In this document: positions 1 to 5,119 of the stretch, one piece after another
Position numbering within the stretch: position 1 is the stretch's first letter
How the letters are laid out: each line of letters begins with the position of its first letter
From: CAYXZO01 sp964469505
GTDB taxonomy: Bacteria; Fidelibacterota; UBA8477; JABMPR01
Length of the DNA: 8,035 nucleotides
NCBI GenBank assembly: GCA_964469505.1
Contig: CAYXZO010000081.1
Location: 1 to 8,035, forward strand
Direction of reading: 5' to 3'
The notes under the pieces: model-generated
Told to the model about the DNA's origin: nothing
The model's input: the letters and a program-made list of their open reading frames with translations, nothing else
Databases searched by the model: none
Made by a program: the position numbers and the translations under genes

Positions 1-410
1 AAGGGCTTTTGCTTCAAGCCCACCCAGCGGGCCCAGCCCCAACCGTAGGTGTCGCGATACTTGACCGAATCCTTGACCATCAATTCCATATGCACGAATT
101 CACCTGGAGCCACCGCAGCCTGCCAGGTCTCATGCCGTTTGGCCCGCCAGACTACCTTGGCCAGAATGGCGCCCTGGGGCCAGGGGTTGATGCGCTTTTC
201 GCGAACGGCGGCAATGGCGGTGGGGTTGCCTAAAATCACCCGCATGGTCCCGTTATCGGTGCGCTGGGAGACCGAGATCACGGCCCACTGACGCCAGTCC
301 TTAGGGTAGGGTACGCCGTTGGAAAGGGACCGGGGGCGATACAACACGCTGCCGAGCAGAACCATTCCTCCAGTCAACAGCAGTATCCAGCTTAATCTAG
401 TTTTATTCAT
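1..410 (-). CDS. Cytochrome P460-family exported protein, partial (3' end beyond window)
   Basis: An open frame from an ATG at 410 reads without a stop through 136 codons to the window edge. Residues 1-3 are polar/basic and about 6-24 form a hydrophobic segment, so the product is probably exported or membrane-anchored by an uncleaved helix. The rest resembles the cytochrome P460 fold: YPKDWRQW near 35-42, RVILGNPTAIAA near 57-68, INPWPQGAILAK near 74-85, and MVKDSVKYRDTYGWGWARW near 111-129. In this family a C-terminal CXXCH binds the haem, but that part is outside the window, so haem binding cannot be confirmed. Relatives oxidise hydroxylamine or bind NO. An AGGTGG Shine-Dalgarno sits just upstream, and the preceding DUF3501 stop codon is 12 nt away, so it is probably the fourth gene of that operon. 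Family call fairly sure; reaction unknown. Confidence 0.8.
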   Translation of the reverse strand, partial: MNKTRLSWILLLTGGMVLLGSVLYRPRSLSNGVPYPKDWRQWAVISVSQRTDNGTMRVILGNPTAIAAVREKRINPWPQGAILAKVVWRAKRHETWQAAVAPGEFVHMELMVKDSVKYRDTYGWGWARWVGLKQKP

Positions 411-422
411 CAACCCACCTCT

Positions 423-995
423 CTACCTGGCATCTACTTCCTTTAACCCCAGATCACTAGCTAGTGCGGCCCGTTGTTTAGGCGTAAGGCGGGTTTCACC
501 TTGAATTTCCGCAAGATCACACCCAACCGCGAGGGGTACTTCCTTGCCTACCTTGAACTTCAAATACTGCACAGAGGAGAGCCGGTCCTCTCCCACCTGG
601 CGGGGATCGAAATCAGCATAGACTTTACGTCCGTCGGCCAACCGCACATAAACTTTAGTGGGTAGGTCCAACCAGCGCCGTAGTTTGTCGTCCCGTTCCC
701 GGGGATCATCAATTTCAATCATCAAAGTGCACCCCAGTTCGCCTTCGGCGCCGAGCAGCTCGTTGTAAGTATCGATTTCATGTCGGATATCAGCCTCCCG
801 CACCAGGCGTTCCGTGCGGATCATCTCCTGGATTTGATACCAGACCGTATCGTGATTCTCGAAGAGAAAAGTCAAATATTCCCCCACCGAAATGCGCCGC
901 AGGGCTTTCTGGGCCAGAATTTGCGGTCGTAGGCGGGGCCTTTCGTCTTCATAGGTCAAATAATCCAGAATTTCACTGCGTTCTACGGGTTTCAT
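423..995 (-). CDS. DUF3501 family protein
   Basis: This 190-aa soluble protein matches DUF3501 from recall: an N-terminal ERPRLRPQILAQKALRRI segment, then LTFLFENHDTVWYQIQEM and RTERL, an IRHEIDTYNELL helix, a β-rich core with LMIEIDD, and a C-terminal FKVGKE segment. No signal peptide, membrane segment or Cys-rich metal site is visible; there is one Cys. The molecular function of the family is not established. It is usually found beside rubrerythrin and a heterodisulfide-reductase-like Fe-S protein, exactly as here, which suggests an accessory role in that peroxide-reduction pathway. Its ATG overlaps the Fe-S gene's TGA (ATGA, 4 nt), so the two are translationally coupled; an AAGGA-type ribosome site lies in the end of the upstream gene. 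Confidence 0.88.
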   Translation of the reverse strand: MKPVERSEILDYLTYEDERPRLRPQILAQKALRRISVGEYLTFLFENHDTVWYQIQEMIRTERLVREADIRHEIDTYNELLGAEGELGCTLMIEIDDPRERDDKLRRWLDLPTKVYVRLADGRKVYADFDPRQVGEDRLSSVQYLKFKVGKEVPLAVGCDLAEIQGETRLTPKQRAALASDLGLKEVDAR

Positions 996-2359
996 TTATT
1001 GTTTCCTTCCTGGGGTTCGATTGAATTAGGAAAGCCGTTCTCTCGGTAGGCGGCCGCGAGAATGCTCAACGGGTGCTGGGCCGGTTTGCCGGCATGTTGC
1101 TGGAGTTGCACTGCCGCCAGCGGGCAATCGGTGGCCCATACTTCCGCTTCGGCCTTCTGCATGTCATGAAACGCTTTCTCACCGATGCGAATGGAAGCCT
1201 CGTAGCTTTCCACTTTCATGGCATAAGTGCCGTCATGACCGCTGCAATTCATGGAGGTGGTGATTTTTACCCCGGGAATGGTGCGAATCAAATCCCGACC
1301 CTTGAAACCCACGGCCTGCACCCTCAGGTGACAGGGCACGTGATAGGCCACCTTGCCGGGGGAGCTCTTGAAATTCTTATTGAAGCGTCCCTCACTGCGT
1401 AACTCCCAGAGAAATTCACCCGGGTCGCGCACGGCTTCCGCCACCTTGGTGGCGGTTTCCCGCAGCTCAGGCGGAGCTAATTCGGGATACTCGCGGCGCA
1501 GCATCATGGTGCAAGTGGGGTTCAGAGCCATGATTTTCACTCCTGCTTCCGCGAACGGCGCCAGGCGTTGGAGATTGTGTTTCAACTTCTTCTCCAGTGT
1601 ATCGTAGTCGCCATGCTCCCAGGCCGGCATCCCGCAACAGCCCAGATTGGAAACCGCTGCCACCTTCACCCCGTTCCGTTCCAACACCTCCAGGGCATCC
1701 CGCCCCAACTGGGGCTCGTTGTGTTGTACGAAACAGGTTTGGAATAATACCACCTCCAGTCCCTCTTGGGGTTTCTCAACCAACTTGCCCCGGCGTTTAG
1801 CCCAGCTCTCAAAAGTGGTTTGAGCGAAATCCGGTAAAACTTTGTGCCGATGAATCCCCACCGTTTTTTCCATGAAGAAACGGTTCCAGCGACTGCGGTT
1901 GAGTTTGTTCATCAATCCCAAGCTCCAGCGGGCCAGCCGTCCCAGGCGATCCGGGTCACCCAGCAGCCGGTCTCGCAGACTAGCTCCCTCACGACGTCGT
2001 TTCTGGGCCCGGTAACGATGCACCAGCTTGGGGAAATCCAGTTGGAAGGGATGATTATCCCGGGGAGTATAGGGACACTGGACTTCGCACAGCTTGCACT
2101 GGAAACAAGCCTGGAAGATACGGTCCGTGTCCTCCGCCGTGAGGGCTTCAACCGCGCCGTCGTATTTTTCATCCAACAACTGAAACAGCGTCGGGAAAGC
2201 GTCACAATACTTGAAACACATGCGGCAACCGGCACAAACCTCAAAGGTGCGGGTTATTTCCTTGGCCAGGGCTTCCGGCTGCCAGTAAATCGCTTCCGCC
2301 GGGTCATAACTCAGACCGTCGGTGGGGGCATAAGCGGTTTGGGAATCGGTAGCGTTCAT
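992..2359 (-). CDS. Heterodisulfide reductase-like (Fe-S)-binding protein with two CCG domains
   Basis: A 455-aa protein of GlpC/HdrD architecture. Two ferredoxin-type [4Fe-4S] motifs come first: C42-x2-C45-x2-C48-x3-C52 and C85-x2-C88-x2-C91-x3-C95-P. Two cysteine-rich CCG domains follow: C209 with C241-C242-G and C283, then C343 with C372-S-G and C412. In the second domain the usual CCG is CSG. There is no signal peptide or membrane helix, so it is a cytoplasmic electron carrier or redox subunit. The adjoining rubrerythrin has no rubredoxin domain, and I infer that this protein may feed electrons to it; no catalytic FAD partner is present. AGGAG lies 9 nt before the ATG at 2359. The stop overlaps the DUF3501 start. 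Family sure; physiological partner inferred. Confidence 0.9.
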   Translation of the reverse strand: MNATDSQTAYAPTDGLSYDPAEAIYWQPEALAKEITRTFEVCAGCRMCFKYCDAFPTLFQLLDEKYDGAVEALTAEDTDRIFQACFQCKLCEVQCPYTPRDNHPFQLDFPKLVHRYRAQKRRREGASLRDRLLGDPDRLGRLARWSLGLMNKLNRSRWNRFFMEKTVGIHRHKVLPDFAQTTFESWAKRRGKLVEKPQEGLEVVLFQTCFVQHNEPQLGRDALEVLERNGVKVAAVSNLGCCGMPAWEHGDYDTLEKKLKHNLQRLAPFAEAGVKIMALNPTCTMMLRREYPELAPPELRETATKVAEAVRDPGEFLWELRSEGRFNKNFKSSPGKVAYHVPCHLRVQAVGFKGRDLIRTIPGVKITTSMNCSGHDGTYAMKVESYEASIRIGEKAFHDMQKAEAEVWATDCPLAAVQLQQHAGKPAQHPLSILAAAYRENGFPNSIEPQEGNNK

Positions 2360-2384
2360 AGGATTCTACTCCTGATTAGCCGCC

Positions 2385-2410
2385 GGTGGGGAGTTTGGGC
2401 CCTCCCCACC
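2385..2410 (-). promoter_or_regulatory. Intergenic mRNA hairpin between rubrerythrin and Fe-S protein genes
   Basis: GGTGGGGAG (2385-2393) pairs perfectly with CTCCCCACC (2402-2410) around an 8-nt loop. It lies in the 71-nt gap after the rubrerythrin stop. On the minus-strand transcript it is followed by GGCGGCTAAT, not a U-tract, so it is not a normal intrinsic terminator. Likely roles are a 3'-end stabiliser or processing stop that keeps rubrerythrin mRNA above its downstream partners. The structure is seen; the role is inferred. Confidence 0.6.
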
Positions 2411-2430
2411 AACAGCGTCACTGCCAAACC

Positions 2431-2850
2431 TTAGCTCAAAGAGTCCAGGTATTTCTGGAACCGACCGGCGTGGGATTTTTCCGCCTTGGCTAGGGTTTCG
2501 AACCAATCGGCGATTTCATCAAAGCCTTCTTCCCGGGCAGTCTTGGCCATGCCGGGGTACATATCGGTATACTCGTAGGTCTCGCCGGCCACAGCGGCTT
2601 TGAGATTCTCTACGGTGTCCCCAATGGGCAAGTCGGTAGCGGGATCGCCAACTTCTTTCAGATAGTCCAGATGACCATGGGCGTGACCGGTTTCGCCTTC
2701 CGCCGTTTCGCGGAAATTTGCGGCGATTTCGGGATAACCCTCGATGTCGGCCACTTTGGCGAAATACAGATACCGGCGATTGGCCTGACTTTCACCGGCG
2801 AAAGCGGCTTTTAGGTTCTCGTGGGTTTTAGTGCCTTTCAGACTGGGCAT
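2431..2850 (-). CDS. rbr: Rubrerythrin, di-iron domain only (no rubredoxin domain)
   Basis: A 139-aa four-helix-bundle di-iron protein that reduces hydrogen peroxide in the cytoplasm of anaerobes. All expected ligands are visible: E20, E53-x2-H56, E90-x2-E93 and E124-x2-H127. Classical rubrerythrins are about 190 aa with a C-terminal CxxC...CxxC rubredoxin domain; this one ends right after the bundle, so it needs an outside electron donor, as in short rubrerythrins. I chose the ATG at 2850 because a strong AGGAGGT (2857-2863) sits 6 nt upstream and the protein then begins in the family's usual place. A longer reading frame runs only into the N gap and is not meaningful. It is the first visible gene of the operon with the Fe-S and DUF3501 genes. 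The promoter is hidden in the gap. Confidence 0.93.
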   Translation of the reverse strand: MPSLKGTKTHENLKAAFAGESQANRRYLYFAKVADIEGYPEIAANFRETAEGETGHAHGHLDYLKEVGDPATDLPIGDTVENLKAAVAGETYEYTDMYPGMAKTAREEGFDEIADWFETLAKAEKSHAGRFQKYLDSLS

Positions 2851-2866
2851 GTTCTTACCTCCTTTT

Positions 2867-2966
2867 NNNNNNNNNNNNNNNNNNNNNNNNNNNNNNNNNN
2901 NNNNNNNNNNNNNNNNNNNNNNNNNNNNNNNNNNNNNNNNNNNNNNNNNNNNNNNNNNNNNNNNNN
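2867..2966. other. Assembly gap (100 N)
   Basis: Exactly 100 unknown bases, the conventional placeholder for a scaffold gap of unknown true length. It hides the promoter and any first gene of the rubrerythrin operon and the promoter of the ZIP gene. Confidence 0.97.
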
Positions 2967-3011
2967 CTCCCTTCAATTCTCAAGCAAGAAGGACCATTTT
3001 AAGAACCCGGT

Positions 3012-3821
3012 ATGCAATTCTTGCTTAGTTTACACCCTGTTTGGCTGGCTTTGCTGGCGACCCTGTTCACTTATGGCATGACCGCCGCGGGAGCGGCCTT
3101 GATTTTTATCCCCGGCCGTATCGGCTCCCGCACCATGGCGGTGGCTTTGGGGGCCTCTGCCGGCATAATGGTGGCCGCCTCTTTCTGGTCACTACTGGCC
3201 CCGGCCATTGCTTTAAGCCAAGAACAGTCCTTAAATCCCTGGCTAAAGCCTTCTCTGGGTTTCGTTCTGGGAGGTGGCTTTTTGTTTTTTCTGGACAGAT
3301 TGCTCCCCCATCTGCACCCTCGCTTAAAGGAAACTGACAGTGAAGGTTTACCAACCCGCTGGCGCCGCACCACCTTACTAGTACTAGCCATTACCCTCCA
3401 CAATTTTCCTGAAGGATTGGCGGTGGGAGTCTCCATCGGAGCCGCCAGTTTGCAACAGAGCTCTGCCCTACTGGGGGCGGCCATTGGCCTGGCGGTAGGT
3501 TTGGGTATCCAGAACCTGCCGGAAGGATTGGCCATCAGCCTGCCGCTGAGGATCGAAGGATTAAGTCGGAAGCGCAGTTTCTGGTACGGACAATTGTCGG
3601 GTGTAGTTGAACCCATCGGGGGAGTTTTAGGAGCATTAGTGGTTTTCCATGTGCAGCGTCTTATGCCCTATGCCCTTGGATTCGCTGCCGGAGCGATGCT
3701 CTTTGTGGTAGTGGAAGAACTCCTCCCTGAAGCCCAACATCGGGAATCATCCGATTTCGCTACTTTGGGATTCCTCATAGGCTTTCTGTTAATGATGATC
3801 TTGGACGTGGCGTTTTCCTGA
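3012..3821 (+). CDS. ZIP family metal transporter (GufA-type)
   Basis: A 269-aa polytopic membrane protein with about eight hydrophobic segments. It carries the two ZIP signature helices: HNFPEG at 130-135 in TM4 and QNLPEG at 167-172 in TM5, which form the binuclear metal site; Q in place of the second H is typical of the GufA branch. E200 (VVEPIGG) and the EELLPEA segment at 235-241 also match the family. A short His-containing loop (HLHPR, 100-104) joins TM3 and TM4. ZIP proteins import zinc, iron or other divalent cations into the cytoplasm. The start at 3012 includes the full first helix; its ribosome site is weak. The upstream region is cut by the gap, so regulation cannot be seen. Substrate not determinable from sequence. 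Confidence 0.9.
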   Translation: MQFLLSLHPVWLALLATLFTYGMTAAGAALIFIPGRIGSRTMAVALGASAGIMVAASFWSLLAPAIALSQEQSLNPWLKPSLGFVLGGGFLFFLDRLLPHLHPRLKETDSEGLPTRWRRTTLLVLAITLHNFPEGLAVGVSIGAASLQQSSALLGAAIGLAVGLGIQNLPEGLAISLPLRIEGLSRKRSFWYGQLSGVVEPIGGVLGALVVFHVQRLMPYALGFAAGAMLFVVVEELLPEAQHRESSDFATLGFLIGFLLMMILDVAFS

Positions 3822-3889
3822 TATCCTCTTTAACCCCCTCCACCTTACAAAACGACAGTATTTAACTCTGACCGACCAGCCGCGCCTGT

Positions 3890-3950
3890 CGATATGGCAT
3901 ATACGTCCGGCGATACATTTAAAAATATCCCGCTAATGTGCCGATATGGC
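3890..3950. repeat. Direct repeat CGATATGGC upstream of hsp20
   Basis: Two identical 9-mers, CGATATGGC at 3890-3898 and 3942-3950, start 52 bp (about five helical turns) apart, each with TGT a few bases ahead. They lie just upstream of the probable hsp20 promoter, where activator sites would be expected. No known regulator motif recognised. Confidence 0.4.
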
Positions 3951-3964
3951 CGACAATATGAGAT

Positions 3965-3995
3965 TGGCACGGGTTTGCTAAATAGAGGGGTGCCA
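3965..3995 (+). promoter_or_regulatory. Candidate hsp20 control region: sigma-54-like element inside a TGGCAC/GTGCCA inverted repeat
   Basis: TGGCAC at 3965-3970 followed by TTTGCT at 3974-3979 looks like a -24/-12 promoter, but GG and GC are one base closer than the strict sigma-54 spacing, so the match is imperfect. The same TGGCAC is repeated inverted as GTGCCA at 3990-3995, 19 nt apart, which could be a repressor site. The spacing does not fit CIRCE. Either reading puts transcription 60-70 nt before the hsp20 ATG. Confidence 0.3.
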
Positions 3996-4056
3996 TGAGG
4001 AATGGAAAAGACAGAAAGAACGAAACTGGAACTAAAAAAAATAAAGGAGGTGCACT

Positions 4057-4479
4057 ATGACCCTAGTGAAATACAATCCCATTCGGACCTTGGCCAGCCT
4101 CGACAACTTCTTTGACTCTTTCTTCAATGACATGCTTACTCCCGAGACCATTTGGCGTCCTCATATGGATGTAATCGAGACTGAAAAAGATTATCAGGTG
4201 AAATTCGTACTGCCTGGTTTCGATCGCAAAGACATCAAAGTCTCTCTGAAAGACGGTGTGTTGGAAGTAAAAGCCGAGCGGAAAGAGGAGAAAGAGGAGA
4301 AAGGCCGGGATTATCTGATCCGTGAAATCGCGACCGGTACTTTCAGCCGTCGTGTGGAGCTGCCCGACAACATCAAAACTGACGCGGTTTCCGCTGAATA
4401 CAAGAATGGAATCCTCTCCTTGACCTTGCCGAAGAAAGAAGAGTCTTTACCCCGTGAAGTCGAGGTCAAAGTAAAATGA
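4057..4479 (+). CDS. hsp20: Hsp20/alpha-crystallin small heat shock protein
   Basis: A 140-aa ATP-independent holdase that binds unfolding proteins in the cytoplasm. An N-terminal arm with paired Phe residues (NFFDSFFNDML) precedes an alpha-crystallin domain from about residue 33: PHMDVIETEKDYQVKF, LPGFDRKDIKVSL, then the NGILSLTLPK strand near the end. A V-x-V pair (VEVKV) sits at the C-terminus, in the place of the I-x-I anchor used for oligomer assembly. The start is fixed by AAGGAGG at 4044-4050, 6 nt from the ATG. A charged EERKEEKEEK-like stretch in the middle is a surface loop. Its stop overlaps the next small gene by ATGA, and a terminator closes the two-gene unit. Regulation may involve the upstream repeats. 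Confidence 0.95.
   Translation: MTLVKYNPIRTLASLDNFFDSFFNDMLTPETIWRPHMDVIETEKDYQVKFVLPGFDRKDIKVSLKDGVLEVKAERKEEKEEKGRDYLIREIATGTFSRRVELPDNIKTDAVSAEYKNGILSLTLPKKEESLPREVEVKVK
4462..4466 (+). promoter_or_regulatory. Ribosome binding site for the 63-aa gene
   Basis: GAGGT inside the end of hsp20, 9 nt before the ATG at 4476. With the ATGA overlap it supports real translation of the small downstream gene. Confidence 0.55.
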
Positions 4480-4667
4480 GGTCTCTGGACCTCACCCTAT
4501 TCCTGAATCAGTTAGCCCAGGGGATGGTCCAAAACCATCCCCTGGAAGCTTGGCTGAAAGGGGATATGGAAAAACTGAACCAGATGACTGCTGGTCACGC
4601 CAAAGAATTCGAAGCCTGGTTGATTCATTTGCTTCATCAGCACACTTACCACCACGCTAACGCCTGA
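4476..4667 (+). CDS. Small 63-aa His-tailed protein coupled to hsp20
   Basis: I do not recognise this protein. It is 63 aa with no signal peptide or clear membrane segment: an amphipathic Leu-rich N-terminus (LDLTLFLNQLAQGM), a short turn with NHPLEAWLKGD, and a C-terminal helix with four His among its last thirteen or so residues (HLLHQHTYHHANA) after an earlier H41. Evidence that it is a gene: the ATG overlaps the hsp20 TGA (ATGA), a GAGGT lies 9 nt ahead, the frame ends shortly before a strong terminator, and it fills the space. The C-terminal His cluster could bind a metal. An 11-bp perfect hairpin lies within its codons. It may instead be an untranslated structured tail of the hsp20 mRNA. 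Confidence 0.6.
   Translation: MRSLDLTLFLNQLAQGMVQNHPLEAWLKGDMEKLNQMTAGHAKEFEAWLIHLLHQHTYHHANA
4517..4545 (+). repeat. Perfect 11-bp inverted repeat within the 63-aa gene
   Basis: CCAGGGGATGG (4517-4527) and CCATCCCCTGG (4535-4545) are exact reverse complements around a 7-nt loop. No T-run follows. It encodes part of AQGMVQNHPLEAW. Such a stem could protect the hsp20 mRNA or act in a structured RNA. Confidence 0.7.
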
Positions 4668-4701
4668 CCGCGGTAGCGTTTAACATAGATCCCCTCCCAT
4701 A

Positions 4702-4724
4702 GGACGGTTCGCCGTCCTTTTTTT
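4702..4724 (+). terminator. Rho-independent terminator of the hsp20 unit
   Basis: GGACGG-TTCG-CCGTCC forms a perfect 6-bp stem with a UUCG loop, directly followed by seven T. It lies 35 nt after the 63-aa gene and before the AT-rich promoter of the next unit. Confidence 0.92.
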
Positions 4725-4791
4725 ATTGAAAAAACGAGAATCTTCTTTTGCCCTTGATCAAAAGTAATATCTACGTATTTAAATATTATTG

Positions 4792-4820
4792 TTGTTATCA
4801 TCGATATACTTCGATATATT
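4792..4820 (+). promoter_or_regulatory. Sigma-70-type promoter of the His/Cys protein-arsR pair
   Basis: TTGTTA (4792-4797) and TATATT (4815-4820) are separated by exactly 17 nt, and lie 50 nt upstream of the next ATG in an AT-rich stretch. The spacer holds TCGAT repeats. A second possible -35, TTGATC, lies further upstream near 4755 with a weaker -10. Confidence 0.65.
4800..4820. promoter_or_regulatory. Probable ArsR operator in the promoter spacer
   Basis: ATCGA (4800-4804) and TCGAT (4811-4815) form an inverted repeat with a 6-bp centre. The same stretch is a tandem 10-bp direct repeat, TCGATATACT then TCGATATATT, one helical turn apart. A further TCGATG occurs at 4825-4830. Overlap with -10 and spacer is the usual place for ArsR-family repression, and the regulator is encoded two genes down. 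The binding itself is inferred. Confidence 0.55.
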
Positions 4821-4870
4821 GCGCTCGATGAAAATAGTTATAACGCCAAACCAACCGAAAGGAGTCCAAT

Positions 4871-5083
4871 ATGGATACCATTAAACTCTTAGAAGGCCTG
4901 AGCAGTGAGGAAAGGTTAGAATTGCTCCAGAGGCTGTTGCGAGAAGAGATCAGCAGCAGAGAGGAAGAGAATGACTGGCCAGCCAGCCCTTATTATCGAC
5001 ACCATCATCACCACGGTGGAGAGCATCACCATGGTCCCCATGGAAGACACTTCGGCCATCGTTGCCGCTGCTGTGGGTGTTGA
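4871..5083 (+). CDS. Small His/Cys-rich putative metal-binding protein
   Basis: A 70-aa protein I do not know by name. Residues 3-30 form a charged amphipathic helix region with the motif LSSEERLELLQRLL; an acidic SREEEND turn follows; residues 43-63 hold 11 His in short runs (44-48, 52-54, 57, 60, 63) spaced by Gly/Pro; the tail is C65-R-C67-C68-G-C70. The His stretch and the four-Cys tail suggest chelation of nickel, zinc, copper or cobalt, as a store, chaperone or sensor. There is no signal peptide. AAAGGAG lies 6 nt before the ATG. The gene is 36 nt upstream of an ArsR-family gene and shares the LSSEE motif with it, so the two proteins may interact or descend from one ancestor. Confidence 0.8.
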   Translation: MDTIKLLEGLSSEERLELLQRLLREEISSREEENDWPASPYYRHHHHHGGEHHHGPHGRHFGHRCRCCGC

Positions 5084-5119
5084 TATTGATGACAATCGAT
5101 AGATTAGGTCTGTGAAATA

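Noticed and set aside
1844..2434. Long plus-strand frame of 196 codons opposite the Fe-S protein gene
   Set aside because: It lies wholly antisense to a well-supported gene, has no recognisable domain and reflects codon bias of the real gene.
2821..3081. Frames running through the N gap
   Set aside because: They depend on unknown bases; rubrerythrin has a good start with its own ribosome site outside the gap.
3071..3616. Minus-strand frame of 181 codons opposite the ZIP gene
   Set aside because: Low-complexity basic/Pro-rich product antisense to a clear transporter; a shadow.
3965..3998. CIRCE (HrcA operator) before hsp20
   Set aside because: The arms are TGGCAC/GTGCCA with 19 nt between, not the 9-bp arms with 9-nt spacing of CIRCE.
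3990..4056. ROSE or fourU RNA thermometer in the hsp20 leader
   Set aside because: No segment close to the AAGGAGG site pairs well with it; the leader is A-rich and probably open.
5020..5060. CAC/CAT-rich stretch as a tandem repeat or CRISPR-like unit
   Set aside because: It is simply the His-rich coding segment; no regular repeat-spacer pattern is present anywhere in the window.
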